Source of the DNA: Inquilinus sp. Marseille-Q2685 | Lineage (GTDB): Bacteria > Pseudomonadota > Alphaproteobacteria > DSM-16000 > Inquilinaceae | Direction of reading: 5' to 3' | DNA: 64,000 nt | NCBI RefSeq assembly: GCF_916619195.1 | Contig: NZ_CAKAKL010000008.1 | Coordinates: forward strand, 186,001 to 250,000 | Part shown: positions 15,785 through 24,150 of the stretch, piece after piece | Layout: each line of letters starts with the position of its first letter | How positions within the stretch are numbered: position 1 is the stretch's first letter | The notes under the pieces: generated by a model | Database searches by the model: none | What the model saw: only the letters and a program-made list of their open reading frames with translations | What the model was told of the DNA's origin: nothing | Program-made: the position numbers and the translations under genes

Positions 15785-16906
15785 TCAGGCGACCGAGGCC
15801 TTTTGTGGTTGGCAGATTTCTGTCACCGCCCGGGCGATCTGGCGCGCCACGTCCTCTGCCAGCTCCGGATAGATCGGCAGGGACAGCGTCTGGGCGGCCA
15901 TGGCCTCGCTGACCGGGAACTGCCCGGGCCCGTAACCCAGCCCGGCATAGGCCGGCTGCAGATGGACCGGCCGCGGGTAATGGATGCCGGTGGCGACGCC
16001 GATCTGCGCCAGGCGGGACCGGACGTCGTCGCGGTCGTCCACCTGGATGGCGTAGACGTGATAGGCATGGTCCTCGCCCGTCGACCGGGCCGGGAGCCGG
16101 AGGCCGGCGACGCCGGACAGGGCCTCGTCGTACACGGCCGCGACCCGCCGGCGGCCATCCGTCCACTCGTCCAGATGGCGCAGCTTGACGCCGAGGGCAG
16201 CCCCCTGGATGGCATCCATGCGGTAGTTGAAGCCGTGCCGGACGTGATTGTACTTGCCGTTCTGGCCCCAGTCCCGCAGGCAGCGGATCGTCTCCGCCAG
16301 ATCGGCGCGGTTGGTGACGATGGCTCCCCCCTCGCCCACGGCGCCGAGATTCTTGCCGGGATAGAAGCTGAAGCAGCCGATATCGCCGAATGTCCCGGCG
16401 GCGATGCCGCCGCGCCAGGCGCCATGCGCCTGCGCCGCATCCTCGATCACCCAGACGCCATGCCGATGGGCGATTGCCAGGATCGAATCCATATCGGCCA
16501 GGCGGCCATGCAGATGGACCGGCACGATCGCCTTCGTCTTCGGCGACAGCGCCGCCTCGAGCGCCGTCGGATCCATCGTCCAGGTCACGGGATCGATGTC
16601 GACGAAGACCGGCGTCGCCCCGGCATAGAGGATGGCGGCAACGGTGGCGACGAAGGTCATCGGAACCGTGATGACCTCGTCACCCGGACCGACGCCCGCC
16701 GCCAGCAGGGCGAGGTGCAGGGCCGAGGTTCCGGTGTTCAGGGCCACCGCCTCCCGGACGCCGCAATAGGCGGCAAAGCCGTCCTCGAAATCCGCGACGG
16801 GTGCGCCCAGGACATAGTCGGCGCTGCGCAGCACCTCCAGGACCGAACGCTCGAGCTCGGGGCCGATCTGGCGGTACTGCGCCCGCAGATCCAGGAAAGG
16901 TATCAT
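15785..16906 (-). CDS. DegT-family aminotransferase (WbpE/WlbC-like)
   Basis: 373 residues. [11 protein letters not shown] start, PMTFVATVAAILYAGATPVF, EDAAQAHGAW, and FSFYPGKNLGAVGEGG with the PLP Lys: the classic 3-amino-sugar aminotransferase layout. The neighbours are an oxidoreductase and a hexapeptide acetyltransferase, the same trio as WbpB/WbpE/WbpD, which builds UDP-2,3-diacetamido-2,3-dideoxy-glucuronic acid. ATG 16906 overlaps the oxidoreductase stop by 4 bases. Assignment to the exact sugar is inference from this trio; a dTDP-3-acetamido-sugar route is the main alternative. Confidence 0.9.
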   Translation of the reverse strand: MIPFLDLRAQYRQIGPELERSVLEVLRSADYVLGAPVADFEDGFAAYCGVREAVALNTGTSALHLALLAAGVGPGDEVITVPMTFVATVAAILYAGATPVFVDIDPVTWTMDPTALEAALSPKTKAIVPVHLHGRLADMDSILAIAHRHGVWVIEDAAQAHGAWRGGIAAGTFGDIGCFSFYPGKNLGAVGEGGAIVTNRADLAETIRCLRDWGQNGKYNHVRHGFNYRMDAIQGAALGVKLRHLDEWTDGRRRVAAVYDEALSGVAGLRLPARSTGEDHAYHVYAIQVDDRDDVRSRLAQIGVATGIHYPRPVHLQPAYAGLGYGPGQFPVSEAMAAQTLSLPIYPELAEDVARQIARAVTEICQPQKASVA

Positions 16907-17931
16907 GACGCTCTCCGCAGCTTGACGAGGTCGACGGGCTGGCCCCGCTGCTTCATCGACTGCGAGGCCGCTTCCAGCATCTCGACGATACGGAGGCCGC
17001 TGCTTCCGTCCGTCGTGGGCCGCGACTTGGTCTGGATGCAGTGGACGAAGTGTTCGACCTCGGTCAGCAGGGCTTCCTTGACCGAGATCTGGGGCGACCA
17101 CATGTCCCCCATCCGGTAGGAGACGAGCAGCTTGTGGATGTCCTGCACGTCGCTGGCCAGATCGATGCCGCGATCGTAGACCTTCACCTTCTCGCTGGCC
17201 TGCAGGTCGTCATAGACGATCATCCGGCGGCTGCCGCCGATCAGCGTCTGCCGGATCTTGACGGGTGCGAGCCAGTTGACGTTCAGGTGGGCGATGGCGC
17301 CGCCGCTGAAGAAGATCGTCAGCTGCGCCATGTTCTCGGGATTGCCGGGGACATGGCCGGTGCCGCTGGCGGATACGGCGACGGGATGCGTCGGCAGGAC
17401 GAAATCGAGGATCGCGAGGTCATGGACCGCCAGGTCCCACAACACGTTCACGTCCCGCTGGAACAGTCCCAGGTTGATCCGCGTGGAGTCGTAGTAATAG
17501 ATGTCGCCGATCGCGCCCGAGGAGATCATCTCCTCGATCTTCTGCACCGCGCCGGTATAGATGAAGGTGTGATCCACCATCAGCGTCAGGCCGCGCTGCG
17601 CCGCCTCCTCGATCAGGATCGACGCCTGGGCGGAGGATTCCGCGATCGGCTTCTCGACGAGGACGTGCTTGCCGGCCCGCAGGGCGGCGAGGGCGATATC
17701 GAAATGGCTCGCGACGGGCGTCGCCACCACCACGGCGTCGACCCGCGGATCGGCCACCAGCTCGCGCCAGTCGGAGAGCAGACGCGCCGTCGGATGGCGC
17801 TTATGCGCCCGCCTCAGGGCATCGTCGGACATGTCCGCGACGGCGGCGACGGCACAGCCTTCGGTTTCGGCCACGGTGCGCGCCAGATTGGGCCCCCAGT
17901 AGCCGTACCCCACCAACCCCACACCGATCAC
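16903..17931 (-). CDS. Gfo/Idh/MocA-family sugar-nucleotide oxidoreductase (WbpB/WlbA-like)
   Basis: 342 residues. N-terminal [17 protein letters not shown] is the dinucleotide-binding glycine motif, and [10 protein letters not shown] is the conserved EKP segment of this family. The C-terminal half is the beta-sheet substrate domain. In WbpB-type pathways it oxidises C3 of UDP-N-acetyl-glucuronic acid before transamination. GTG 17931 is chosen because the glycine motif starts at residue 6 and CGAAGGGGG precedes it; no closer ATG exists. It overlaps the acetyltransferase frame by 131 bases, which is unusually long (see findings). Confidence 0.88.
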   Translation of the reverse strand: MIGVGLVGYGYWGPNLARTVAETEGCAVAAVADMSDDALRRAHKRHPTARLLSDWRELVADPRVDAVVVATPVASHFDIALAALRAGKHVLVEKPIAESSAQASILIEEAAQRGLTLMVDHTFIYTGAVQKIEEMISSGAIGDIYYYDSTRINLGLFQRDVNVLWDLAVHDLAILDFVLPTHPVAVSASGTGHVPGNPENMAQLTIFFSGGAIAHLNVNWLAPVKIRQTLIGGSRRMIVYDDLQASEKVKVYDRGIDLASDVQDIHKLLVSYRMGDMWSPQISVKEALLTEVEHFVHCIQTKSRPTTDGSSGLRIVEMLEAASQSMKQRGQPVDLVKLRRAS

Positions 17932-18460
17932 GACACGGCCCCCTTCGAGAGTTGAGTATGTTTGCCAGCTCCGCCCCCCGCCTTCTCCGCGCCTCGCGCA
18001 CATCGCCGATGACGCGCGCCGGAACGCCTGCGACGATGGCGAAGTCGGGAACATCGCGGGTCACGACGGCGCCGGCGCCGACCAGAGCCTCCGCACCGAC
18101 CGTGACTCCGCCGATGATCGTGGCGTTCGAGCCGATCGACGCCCGCCGCCGGATCAGGGTCGGCGTCAGCTCCCAGTCCCCGTCGACCTGAAGGCTGCCG
18201 TCCGGATTGGTCGCCTGCGGCAGAAGGCCGTTGGTGAACATCACGCCGTGCGCGATCATCACCTCGTCCTCGATCACTACCCCTTCACAGATGAACGAAT
18301 GGGACGAGATCTTGCAGGACTCGCCGATGCGGGCGTTTTTCTGGATCTCTACGAAGGGGCCGATCCTGGTGTGGGCGCCTATGGTGCAGCCATAAAGATT
18401 GACCAGGCCGTCGTGAAAAATGACAACGCCTTCTCCGAGATCGACATTGGTGATCGGCAT
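17801..18460 (-). CDS. Hexapeptide-repeat N-acetyltransferase (WbpD/WlbB-like)
   Basis: 219 residues. The first about 165 residues are a left-handed beta-helix with isoleucine-patch repeats ([28 protein letters not shown]) ending in [10 protein letters not shown], which is the full length of WbpD-like enzymes. It would acetylate the 3-amino group of the UDP-sugar using acetyl-CoA. The last about 44 residues are Arg/Gly/Cys-rich, look unlike protein, and are encoded inside the next gene in another frame. The native protein may therefore end earlier, with a frameshift near 17940, or carry a meaningless tail. First gene of the minus-strand operon. Confidence 0.85.
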   Translation of the reverse strand: MPITNVDLGEGVVIFHDGLVNLYGCTIGAHTRIGPFVEIQKNARIGESCKISSHSFICEGVVIEDEVMIAHGVMFTNGLLPQATNPDGSLQVDGDWELTPTLIRRRASIGSNATIIGGVTVGAEALVGAGAVVTRDVPDFAIVAGVPARVIGDVREARRRRGAELANILNSRRGPCRDRCGVGGVRLLGAQSGAHRGRNRRLCRRRRRGHVRRCPEAGA

Positions 18461-18845
18461 TCATCGATTCTCACTTAATTGTAAGGGGCATGAATATTGA
18501 TTTAGGCGCCTCAATCGAGGCCGCACGGAACCATACCGCGCTCAGCCAGAATAAGAATTTGACCAAGGGAATGCTGGCGGCTCAATCGGGCCGGCCATTT
18601 TGATAACCCCGGCGGGGCCAGGGTGAGGATGCACCTACCTCTCCCGGTTGATCGACGGTCCCCCCGGGGGGCGACGGTTCCGCCCCGCGAGCGACAGCTA
18701 CCGCCTTTGCGCTTCTTGCTGCGCCGCGGAACAGCGCACCACTGTAGCGGCATCGAGAGTGCGGACGAACAACTGGCGATGCGCGTTCGTCCCGAGGGCG
18801 GCCCTCCCAAAGCCGTCGGCGAAAGGAACCAGGACCGCGCGATTC
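18461..18845. promoter_or_regulatory. Divergent intergenic region between sugar-nucleotide and glycosyltransferase operons
   Basis: 385 bases without a convincing gene. AT-rich next to the acetyltransferase start (18465-18560), where its promoter should lie. A perfect palindrome CCCCCCGGGGGG sits near 18660. The plus-strand operon begins at ATG 18846. Two divergent promoters are expected here. Confidence 0.45.
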
Positions 18846-20117
18846 ATGAAAATCATTCTTGTGAACCGTTACCTGTATCCCGACCAGTCGGCGACCAGCC
18901 GGATGACGTCGAGCCTGGCGACGGGCCTGGCGGAGCGGGGATTCACCGTGGTCGGCCTGGCCAGTCGCGACATTCACAACGACCGCAGTGGGCGCCTGCC
19001 CCCCGAAGGGCAGATGGGCGCGGTCCGGCTGCAGCGCCTCTGGACCTCCGGCTTCGGCCGGGCGACCCTCTGGGGCCGGGCTCTCGACTACCTCACCTTT
19101 CACATCTCCGCGGCGCTGTGGGTGCGGCGGCATGTCGAGCCCGGCGACATCTGCATCATCGGCACCGATCCGCCGCTGCTGTCGGTGACGCTGGCCCTGC
19201 CGCTCCGGCTCAAGGACGCGCAGATGGTGAACTGGCTGCACGACCTGTTCCCGGAGGTCGCCCTCCGTCTCGGCGTGCCGGGCGCCGGCCCTCTCGGCAC
19301 CGTGGCGCTGGCCCTGCGCGACTGGTCGCTCCGGCAGGCCGCCGTCAACGTGCCGCCGATCGGCACGATGGCACGGCTCCTGGAAGATCGAGGCGTCGCC
19401 GCGGACAGGCTGAAGGTCGTCCACCACTGGGCCGACGGAACGGACATCCGCCCGGTGCCGCCGGCCGCCAATCCCCTGCGGCGGCAATGGGGGCTCGAAG
19501 GCAAATTCGTCGTCGGATATTCCGGCAATTTCGGCCGGGCGCACGAATTCGACACGGTGCTTGCCGCCGCGGAACGCCTGAGATCGCGTGACGACATCAG
19601 GTTCCTCTTCATCGGCGACGGCCACCGGCGGCCGGAGGTGGAGAAGCGTGTCCGGCAGAGCCGGCTGCACAATGTCCAGTTCCAGCCGCTGCAGCCGAGC
19701 GAGCGTCTTGCCGAGAGCCTCTGCGCCGCGGACGTGCACCTCGTCTCGCTGCTGCCGTCGCTCGAACCCTGCATCATTCCCAGCAAGTTTTACGGCATCC
19801 TGGCCGCCGGCCGCCCGACGATCTTCGTCGGCGACCTGGCCGGCGAAGTCGGCTCCGCCCTCACCCAGGCCCGGTGCGGCCGGTCCGTCGTCATCGGCGA
19901 CGGCGAGGGGCTGGCGACCTGCATCCGCGAACTGGCGGAGTCGCCGGAGACCTGCGCCCGGATGGGCGCCGATGCGCGCCGGCTGTTCGAGACCGAATAC
20001 ACCCAGACGCGGGGATGCGATCAATGGGCAGGCCTGATGATGCGCCTCCTGCGCCGGCCCGACGGCGCGATCTCCCAGGCGCTCGAGCCGCCACTGGCGA
20101 AGAAGAAGGCATCGTGA
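18846..20117 (+). CDS. Family-4 glycosyltransferase
   Basis: 423 residues, GT-B fold. The N-terminus KIILVNRYLYPDQSATS is typical of WcaI/WbuB-like family-4 transferases acting in exopolysaccharide assembly. The C-terminal domain has VVGYSGNFGRAHEF and PSKFYGILAAGRP, where an E-like nucleotide-binding position is replaced by SKFYG, as in that subgroup. It adds one sugar to the lipid-linked repeat unit on the cytoplasmic face. ATG 18846 is chosen because the Rossmann strand starts at residue 2; upstream in-frame sequence is not protein-like. Next gene starts within its stop (GTGA overlap). Confidence 0.88.
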   Translation: MKIILVNRYLYPDQSATSRMTSSLATGLAERGFTVVGLASRDIHNDRSGRLPPEGQMGAVRLQRLWTSGFGRATLWGRALDYLTFHISAALWVRRHVEPGDICIIGTDPPLLSVTLALPLRLKDAQMVNWLHDLFPEVALRLGVPGAGPLGTVALALRDWSLRQAAVNVPPIGTMARLLEDRGVAADRLKVVHHWADGTDIRPVPPAANPLRRQWGLEGKFVVGYSGNFGRAHEFDTVLAAAERLRSRDDIRFLFIGDGHRRPEVEKRVRQSRLHNVQFQPLQPSERLAESLCAADVHLVSLLPSLEPCIIPSKFYGILAAGRPTIFVGDLAGEVGSALTQARCGRSVVIGDGEGLATCIRELAESPETCARMGADARRLFETEYTQTRGCDQWAGLMMRLLRRPDGAISQALEPPLAKKKAS

Positions 20118-21361
20118 CCAGAAGCATCGTCGTCAGCCAGCTGGGCGCGCGCATGCACTACGCCGTGCCGCGCATCCTGCACCGGGCCGGGATGCTCACG
20201 CATTTCTACACCGACATCTGCGCCACGAAGGGCTGGCCCCGCCTGCTCGGCCGCTTGCCCCGGAGCGTCCTGAACAACGGCCTGCGGCGCCTCGCCGGCA
20301 GGGTCCCGGCCGACATCCCGGCCGATCGGATGACCTGCTTCAACGGGATCGGGCTGCTCTACACCCTGCATCGCATGCGCGCGCGCAGCCCCTCCGAGGA
20401 GACGGCCGCGATGCTCGCCACGGCGCGGGCGTTTTCCAGGCGCGTCGTGCGGCGGGGTTTCGGCGACGCGGACGGCTTCTACGGAATCGCCGGCGAGTGC
20501 CTGGAGCAGATGCAGGCGGCCCGCGCGGCGGGGCTGTGGACGGCGGTCGAGCAGATCATCGCGCCGCGCGGAATCGTCGAGCGGCTGATCCAGGAGGAGG
20601 CCGCGCGGTTCCCCGACTGGGAGAGACCCGGACCGCCGGACCGCCATGCCGAGGCATTCGGCGCGCGCGAGAAGGCCGAATGGGAAGCGGCCGACCTGAT
20701 CGTCTGCCCGTCCGAGTTCGTGCGGCAGACCGTGATCGAGAGCGGCGGGCCGGCCGGTCGTTGCGTTCTGGTGCCTTATGGGGTCGACGCCCGCTTCCAG
20801 CTTCCGGAGCGGCGCCGCATCGGCGGCCCTCTGCGCGTGCTCACCATCGGCGCCGTCGGTCTGCGCAAGGGGTCCCCCTATGTCGCCGAGGCCGCGCGGC
20901 AGCTGGCAGGGCATGCCGTGTTCCGCATGGTCGGTCCGTGCAACCTTCCCGAGCAGGCCCGCTCCCGCCTGGGCGATCTGGTCGAGATCACGGGACCGGT
21001 CCCGCGGGCCGAGATCCTCGACCACTATGCCTGGGCCGACGTCTTCCTCCTGCCGTCGATCTGCGAGGGGTCGGCGACGGTGATCTATGAGGCGATGGCC
21101 GCCGGGCTGCCCGTGATCACCACCGCGAACAGCGGCAGCGTCGTGCGCGACGGCCTCGACGGCTTCGTCGTCCCCATCCGCGATGCGGCCGCCATCGCCG
21201 AGGCGCTCGCCTTCCTGCATGGGCATCGCGGCCGTCTCGCCGATATGTCCCGCCAGGCCCAGGCCAGGGCCCGCGACTTCGATCTCGCCGGCTATGGCCG
21301 CCGGCTCCGCCAGGCGCTGGCGCAGCCCGGCGAGCACAGGCCGGCCCTGGCCGTCCGTTGA
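20114..21361 (+). CDS. Family-4 glycosyltransferase
   Basis: 415 residues. GTG start overlaps the preceding stop by 4 bases. The N-terminal domain SIVVSQLGARMHYAVPRIL suits an acceptor-binding half. The C-terminal half has VLVPYGVD, LTIGAVGLRKGSPY and the donor-site stretch SICEGSATVIYEAMAAGLPVI, with both Glu residues of the EX7E motif. Cytoplasmic sugar transfer to the repeat unit is expected; donor sugar unknown. A helical insert at about 90-190 distinguishes it from the neighbours. Confidence 0.87.
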   Translation: MTRSIVVSQLGARMHYAVPRILHRAGMLTHFYTDICATKGWPRLLGRLPRSVLNNGLRRLAGRVPADIPADRMTCFNGIGLLYTLHRMRARSPSEETAAMLATARAFSRRVVRRGFGDADGFYGIAGECLEQMQAARAAGLWTAVEQIIAPRGIVERLIQEEAARFPDWERPGPPDRHAEAFGAREKAEWEAADLIVCPSEFVRQTVIESGGPAGRCVLVPYGVDARFQLPERRRIGGPLRVLTIGAVGLRKGSPYVAEAARQLAGHAVFRMVGPCNLPEQARSRLGDLVEITGPVPRAEILDHYAWADVFLLPSICEGSATVIYEAMAAGLPVITTANSGSVVRDGLDGFVVPIRDAAAIAEALAFLHGHRGRLADMSRQAQARARDFDLAGYGRRLRQALAQPGEHRPALAVR

Positions 21362-21372
21362 GAGGATCGACC

Positions 21373-22620
21373 ATGCAGGCCCGTCCGGCCATCTCACAAA
21401 GGTGTTCCGCCGCCACGTCCGACCAGGAGGCGCCGCCGACCCCTCTGATCAAGATCGGAATGATGCTGGCCTCCACCGCCGCGGCCGATGGTGGCGTGTC
21501 GGAAGTCGTGCGGGAGCTCGCCCGCACCATGCACGATCCGTCGTCGGTTCAGGTCGACGTGCTGACGTTGCAGCGCCGCGGCGATGCCGAGCCGTCGGAA
21601 GGCTGGGACGGCATTTCCATCCGCCGGGCGCGAAGCTTGGGCCCGAGGAGCTTCGGCTATTCCCGGCAGCTCGACATCCTTCTCGACGAATCCGACATCG
21701 ATCTGCTGCATGTCCACGGCCTCTGGATGTATCCGTCAATCGCGGCGCAGCGCTGGCATCGACGGACCCGGCGACCCTACGTCCTCAGCCCGGAGGGCAT
21801 GCTCGACCCCTGGGCGCTCGCCAGCAAGTCGTGGAAGAAGGGCCTGGCGATGCGGCTCTACGAGGATTCGCATCTGCGCGGCGCGTCCTGCCTGCACGCC
21901 CTCAACGAATCCGAGATGCAGTCGATCCGCGCCCTCGGCTACACGGCCCCGATCTGCCTTGTTCCGAACGGCGTCAGCCCACCGCCCGCGGACCTGCCGC
22001 CGCCGCCCTGGCACGGCCGCATCCCCGAGGATGCCAGGGTGCTGCTCTATCTCGGCCGGGTGACGCCGAAGAAGGGCCCCGCTCAGCTGATCCGCGCCTG
22101 GTCAGCGCTGCAGGCAGGGTGGCCCGCAGCGGCACGGTGGCACCTGGTCTTCGTCGGCCCCGGCCCCGACACCTATCTCCAGGAGCTCCAATCCACGATC
22201 GAGCAGGTCGGCGTGCAGGAGAGCGTCCACATCGTCGGTCCAGCCTATGGCATCCACAAGTCCGCATGCTTCGGCGCATCGCACGGCTTCGTTCTTCCGT
22301 CATTCAGCGAGGGGATGCCGATCGCCGCACTGGAGGCCTGGTCCCACGGTCTCCCCGCGCTGCTCACGCCGCAATGCAACCTGCCGGAGGGCTTCGCCCA
22401 TGACGCCGCCGTCGCCATCCAGCCGGATGTGGCGTCCATCGCGGACGGCCTGCGCCGCCTGACCGCCATGACCGACCGGCAGCGCGCGGCCATGGGCGCC
22501 AGGGGACGGGCGCTCGTCACCGACCGCTTCTCCTGGCCCGCCGTCGCCCGGCAGTTCGAACAGGTCTATCGCTGGCTGCTCGGCCAGCAGCCGCCGCCCG
22601 ACACGATCAGGCTGGCCTGA
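21373..22620 (+). CDS. Family-4 glycosyltransferase
   Basis: 415 residues. Glycine-rich loop STAAADGGVSEVVRELA near the N-terminus, LHVHGLWMYPS, VPNGV, LLYLGRVTPKKGP, and SFSEGMPIAALEAWSHGLP with the EX7E motif. The pattern matches the colanic-acid/rhizobial type family-4 transferases. ATG 21373 with AGGAT upstream, 11 bases after the preceding gene. Third consecutive transferase of this operon, followed by the flippase after 39 bases. Confidence 0.88.
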   Translation: MQARPAISQRCSAATSDQEAPPTPLIKIGMMLASTAAADGGVSEVVRELARTMHDPSSVQVDVLTLQRRGDAEPSEGWDGISIRRARSLGPRSFGYSRQLDILLDESDIDLLHVHGLWMYPSIAAQRWHRRTRRPYVLSPEGMLDPWALASKSWKKGLAMRLYEDSHLRGASCLHALNESEMQSIRALGYTAPICLVPNGVSPPPADLPPPPWHGRIPEDARVLLYLGRVTPKKGPAQLIRAWSALQAGWPAAARWHLVFVGPGPDTYLQELQSTIEQVGVQESVHIVGPAYGIHKSACFGASHGFVLPSFSEGMPIAALEAWSHGLPALLTPQCNLPEGFAHDAAVAIQPDVASIADGLRRLTAMTDRQRAAMGARGRALVTDRFSWPAVARQFEQVYRWLLGQQPPPDTIRLA

Positions 22621-22659
22621 TCATCCCTTCCCGGAAAGCCGCCCGATCGCCCGAGGGAG

Positions 22660-24150
22660 ATGATCCGATTGCGCCGCTCCATCATCTTCGCCTTCATCGC
22701 CCGGTACTCGATCAACGTCATCAACCTGCTGATGGCCGCCATCCTGGCTCGGCTGCTGCATCCCGACGAGATCGGCGTCCTCGCGATCGCCGCGGCGATC
22801 TTCATGATCACCGAAGCCCTGCGCGATTTCGGCACCAGCGTCTATCTCATCCAGGCCCGGGACATCACGCCGACGGGGGCCGGCACCGCCTTCACCGTGA
22901 TGCTGATCCTGTCGCTCGCCCTCGCCGGCACGGCCTATGCCCTGGCGGGCCCGATCGCCGCCTTCTATGACGAGCCGAGGCTCGAGCCCGTCCTGCACAT
23001 CGCGGCCCTGGGCTTCCTGATCGGGCCGTTCCTCAGCCCGAGCCTGGCGCTGCTGCGGCGCGACATGGCCTTCGACGCCATCGCGGTCATCATGATCTCC
23101 GGCGCGGTGGTGAACCTGGTCAGCGCCGTCGCCCTGGTGCTGCTCGGCGCCGGATATGCCGGGCCCGCCTGGGGATCGGTCATCGGCGGGCTGGCGAGCA
23201 CCGCCCTCGCGCTGCTGCACCGCCCCCAGCTCTGGATCTTCCGCCTGACGCTGAGGGATTGGCGGGCCGTCGTCTCCTTCGGCGGCTATTCGAGCGCGAC
23301 CGCGATCCTGAACCTGTTCTACATGATGCTGCCGCAGCTGGCGCTGGGCCGCATCCTCGGCTTCGAGGCGGTCGGCCTGTACAGCCGGGCGACCATGCTG
23401 TGCCAGATGACGGAGCGCACGATCGCCAGCGCGATCGAGCCCGTGGTCCTGCCGGCCTTCGCCGCCCAGGTGCGCAGCGGCGAGAACCTGAAATACGCCT
23501 ATCTGCGCGGGATCAGCTACATGAGCGCGGTGCAGTGGCCGTTCCTGCTTTGCCTGGCCCTGCTGGCGGATCCCGCCGTACAGCTGCTGTTCGGGCCGCA
23601 ATGGTCGGCCGTGGCGCCGCTGGTGAGCACCATGGCCCTCGCCTCATGGGCCCTGTTCCCCGCCTTCATGACCTATCCCGCGCTGGTCTCGGTGCAAAGG
23701 GTCAGGGACACCCTGATCCTCAGCCTGATCGTCCTCCCGCCCTGCATCGCCGTCATCATCGGCAGCGCCTTCGCCGGGCTGCACTGGGTGGCGGCGAGCC
23801 TGTTCCTGACGGCGCCGCTGCAGATCTTCGCGTCGTTCACCTTCATCCGTCGGTCGATTCCCTTCAGCTGGGGCGAGCTGGCGGCGGCGTGCCGGCGCAG
23901 CGCCCTCGTGGCGCTGGGCACGGCGGTCATCCCGCTTGCGGCGGTGGCCATGGAAGGGTTCCGCTTCGAGCGGCCGCTCGCCGCGATGCTGATCGTGGTT
24001 CCAGCCACGGCGGCAGCCTGGCTGATCGGATTGCTGGCGACCGACCACCCGCTGCTGTCCGAGATCGGCGGCAGGGCCCGTGTCCTGTCCTGGCTCGGCA
24101 CCCGCCCGAGGACCTGGCTGGGACGAGCCAGGCATGCCAGGCCATGGTGA
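22660..24150 (+). CDS. Wzx-type repeat-unit flippase (MOP superfamily)
   Basis: 496 residues with about 14 predicted membrane segments, starting RSIIFAFIARYSINVINLLMAAILARLL, the standard opening of polysaccharide flippases. It moves the undecaprenyl-linked repeat unit across the inner membrane. ATG 22660 follows CGAGGGAG. It overlaps the next gene by 7 bases. Together with the polymerase-like gene at 27131-28408 and the ExoP-like kinase it defines a Wzx/Wzy-dependent pathway. Confidence 0.92.
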   Translation: MIRLRRSIIFAFIARYSINVINLLMAAILARLLHPDEIGVLAIAAAIFMITEALRDFGTSVYLIQARDITPTGAGTAFTVMLILSLALAGTAYALAGPIAAFYDEPRLEPVLHIAALGFLIGPFLSPSLALLRRDMAFDAIAVIMISGAVVNLVSAVALVLLGAGYAGPAWGSVIGGLASTALALLHRPQLWIFRLTLRDWRAVVSFGGYSSATAILNLFYMMLPQLALGRILGFEAVGLYSRATMLCQMTERTIASAIEPVVLPAFAAQVRSGENLKYAYLRGISYMSAVQWPFLLCLALLADPAVQLLFGPQWSAVAPLVSTMALASWALFPAFMTYPALVSVQRVRDTLILSLIVLPPCIAVIIGSAFAGLHWVAASLFLTAPLQIFASFTFIRRSIPFSWGELAAACRRSALVALGTAVIPLAAVAMEGFRFERPLAAMLIVVPATAAAWLIGLLATDHPLLSEIGGRARVLSWLGTRPRTWLGRARHARPW

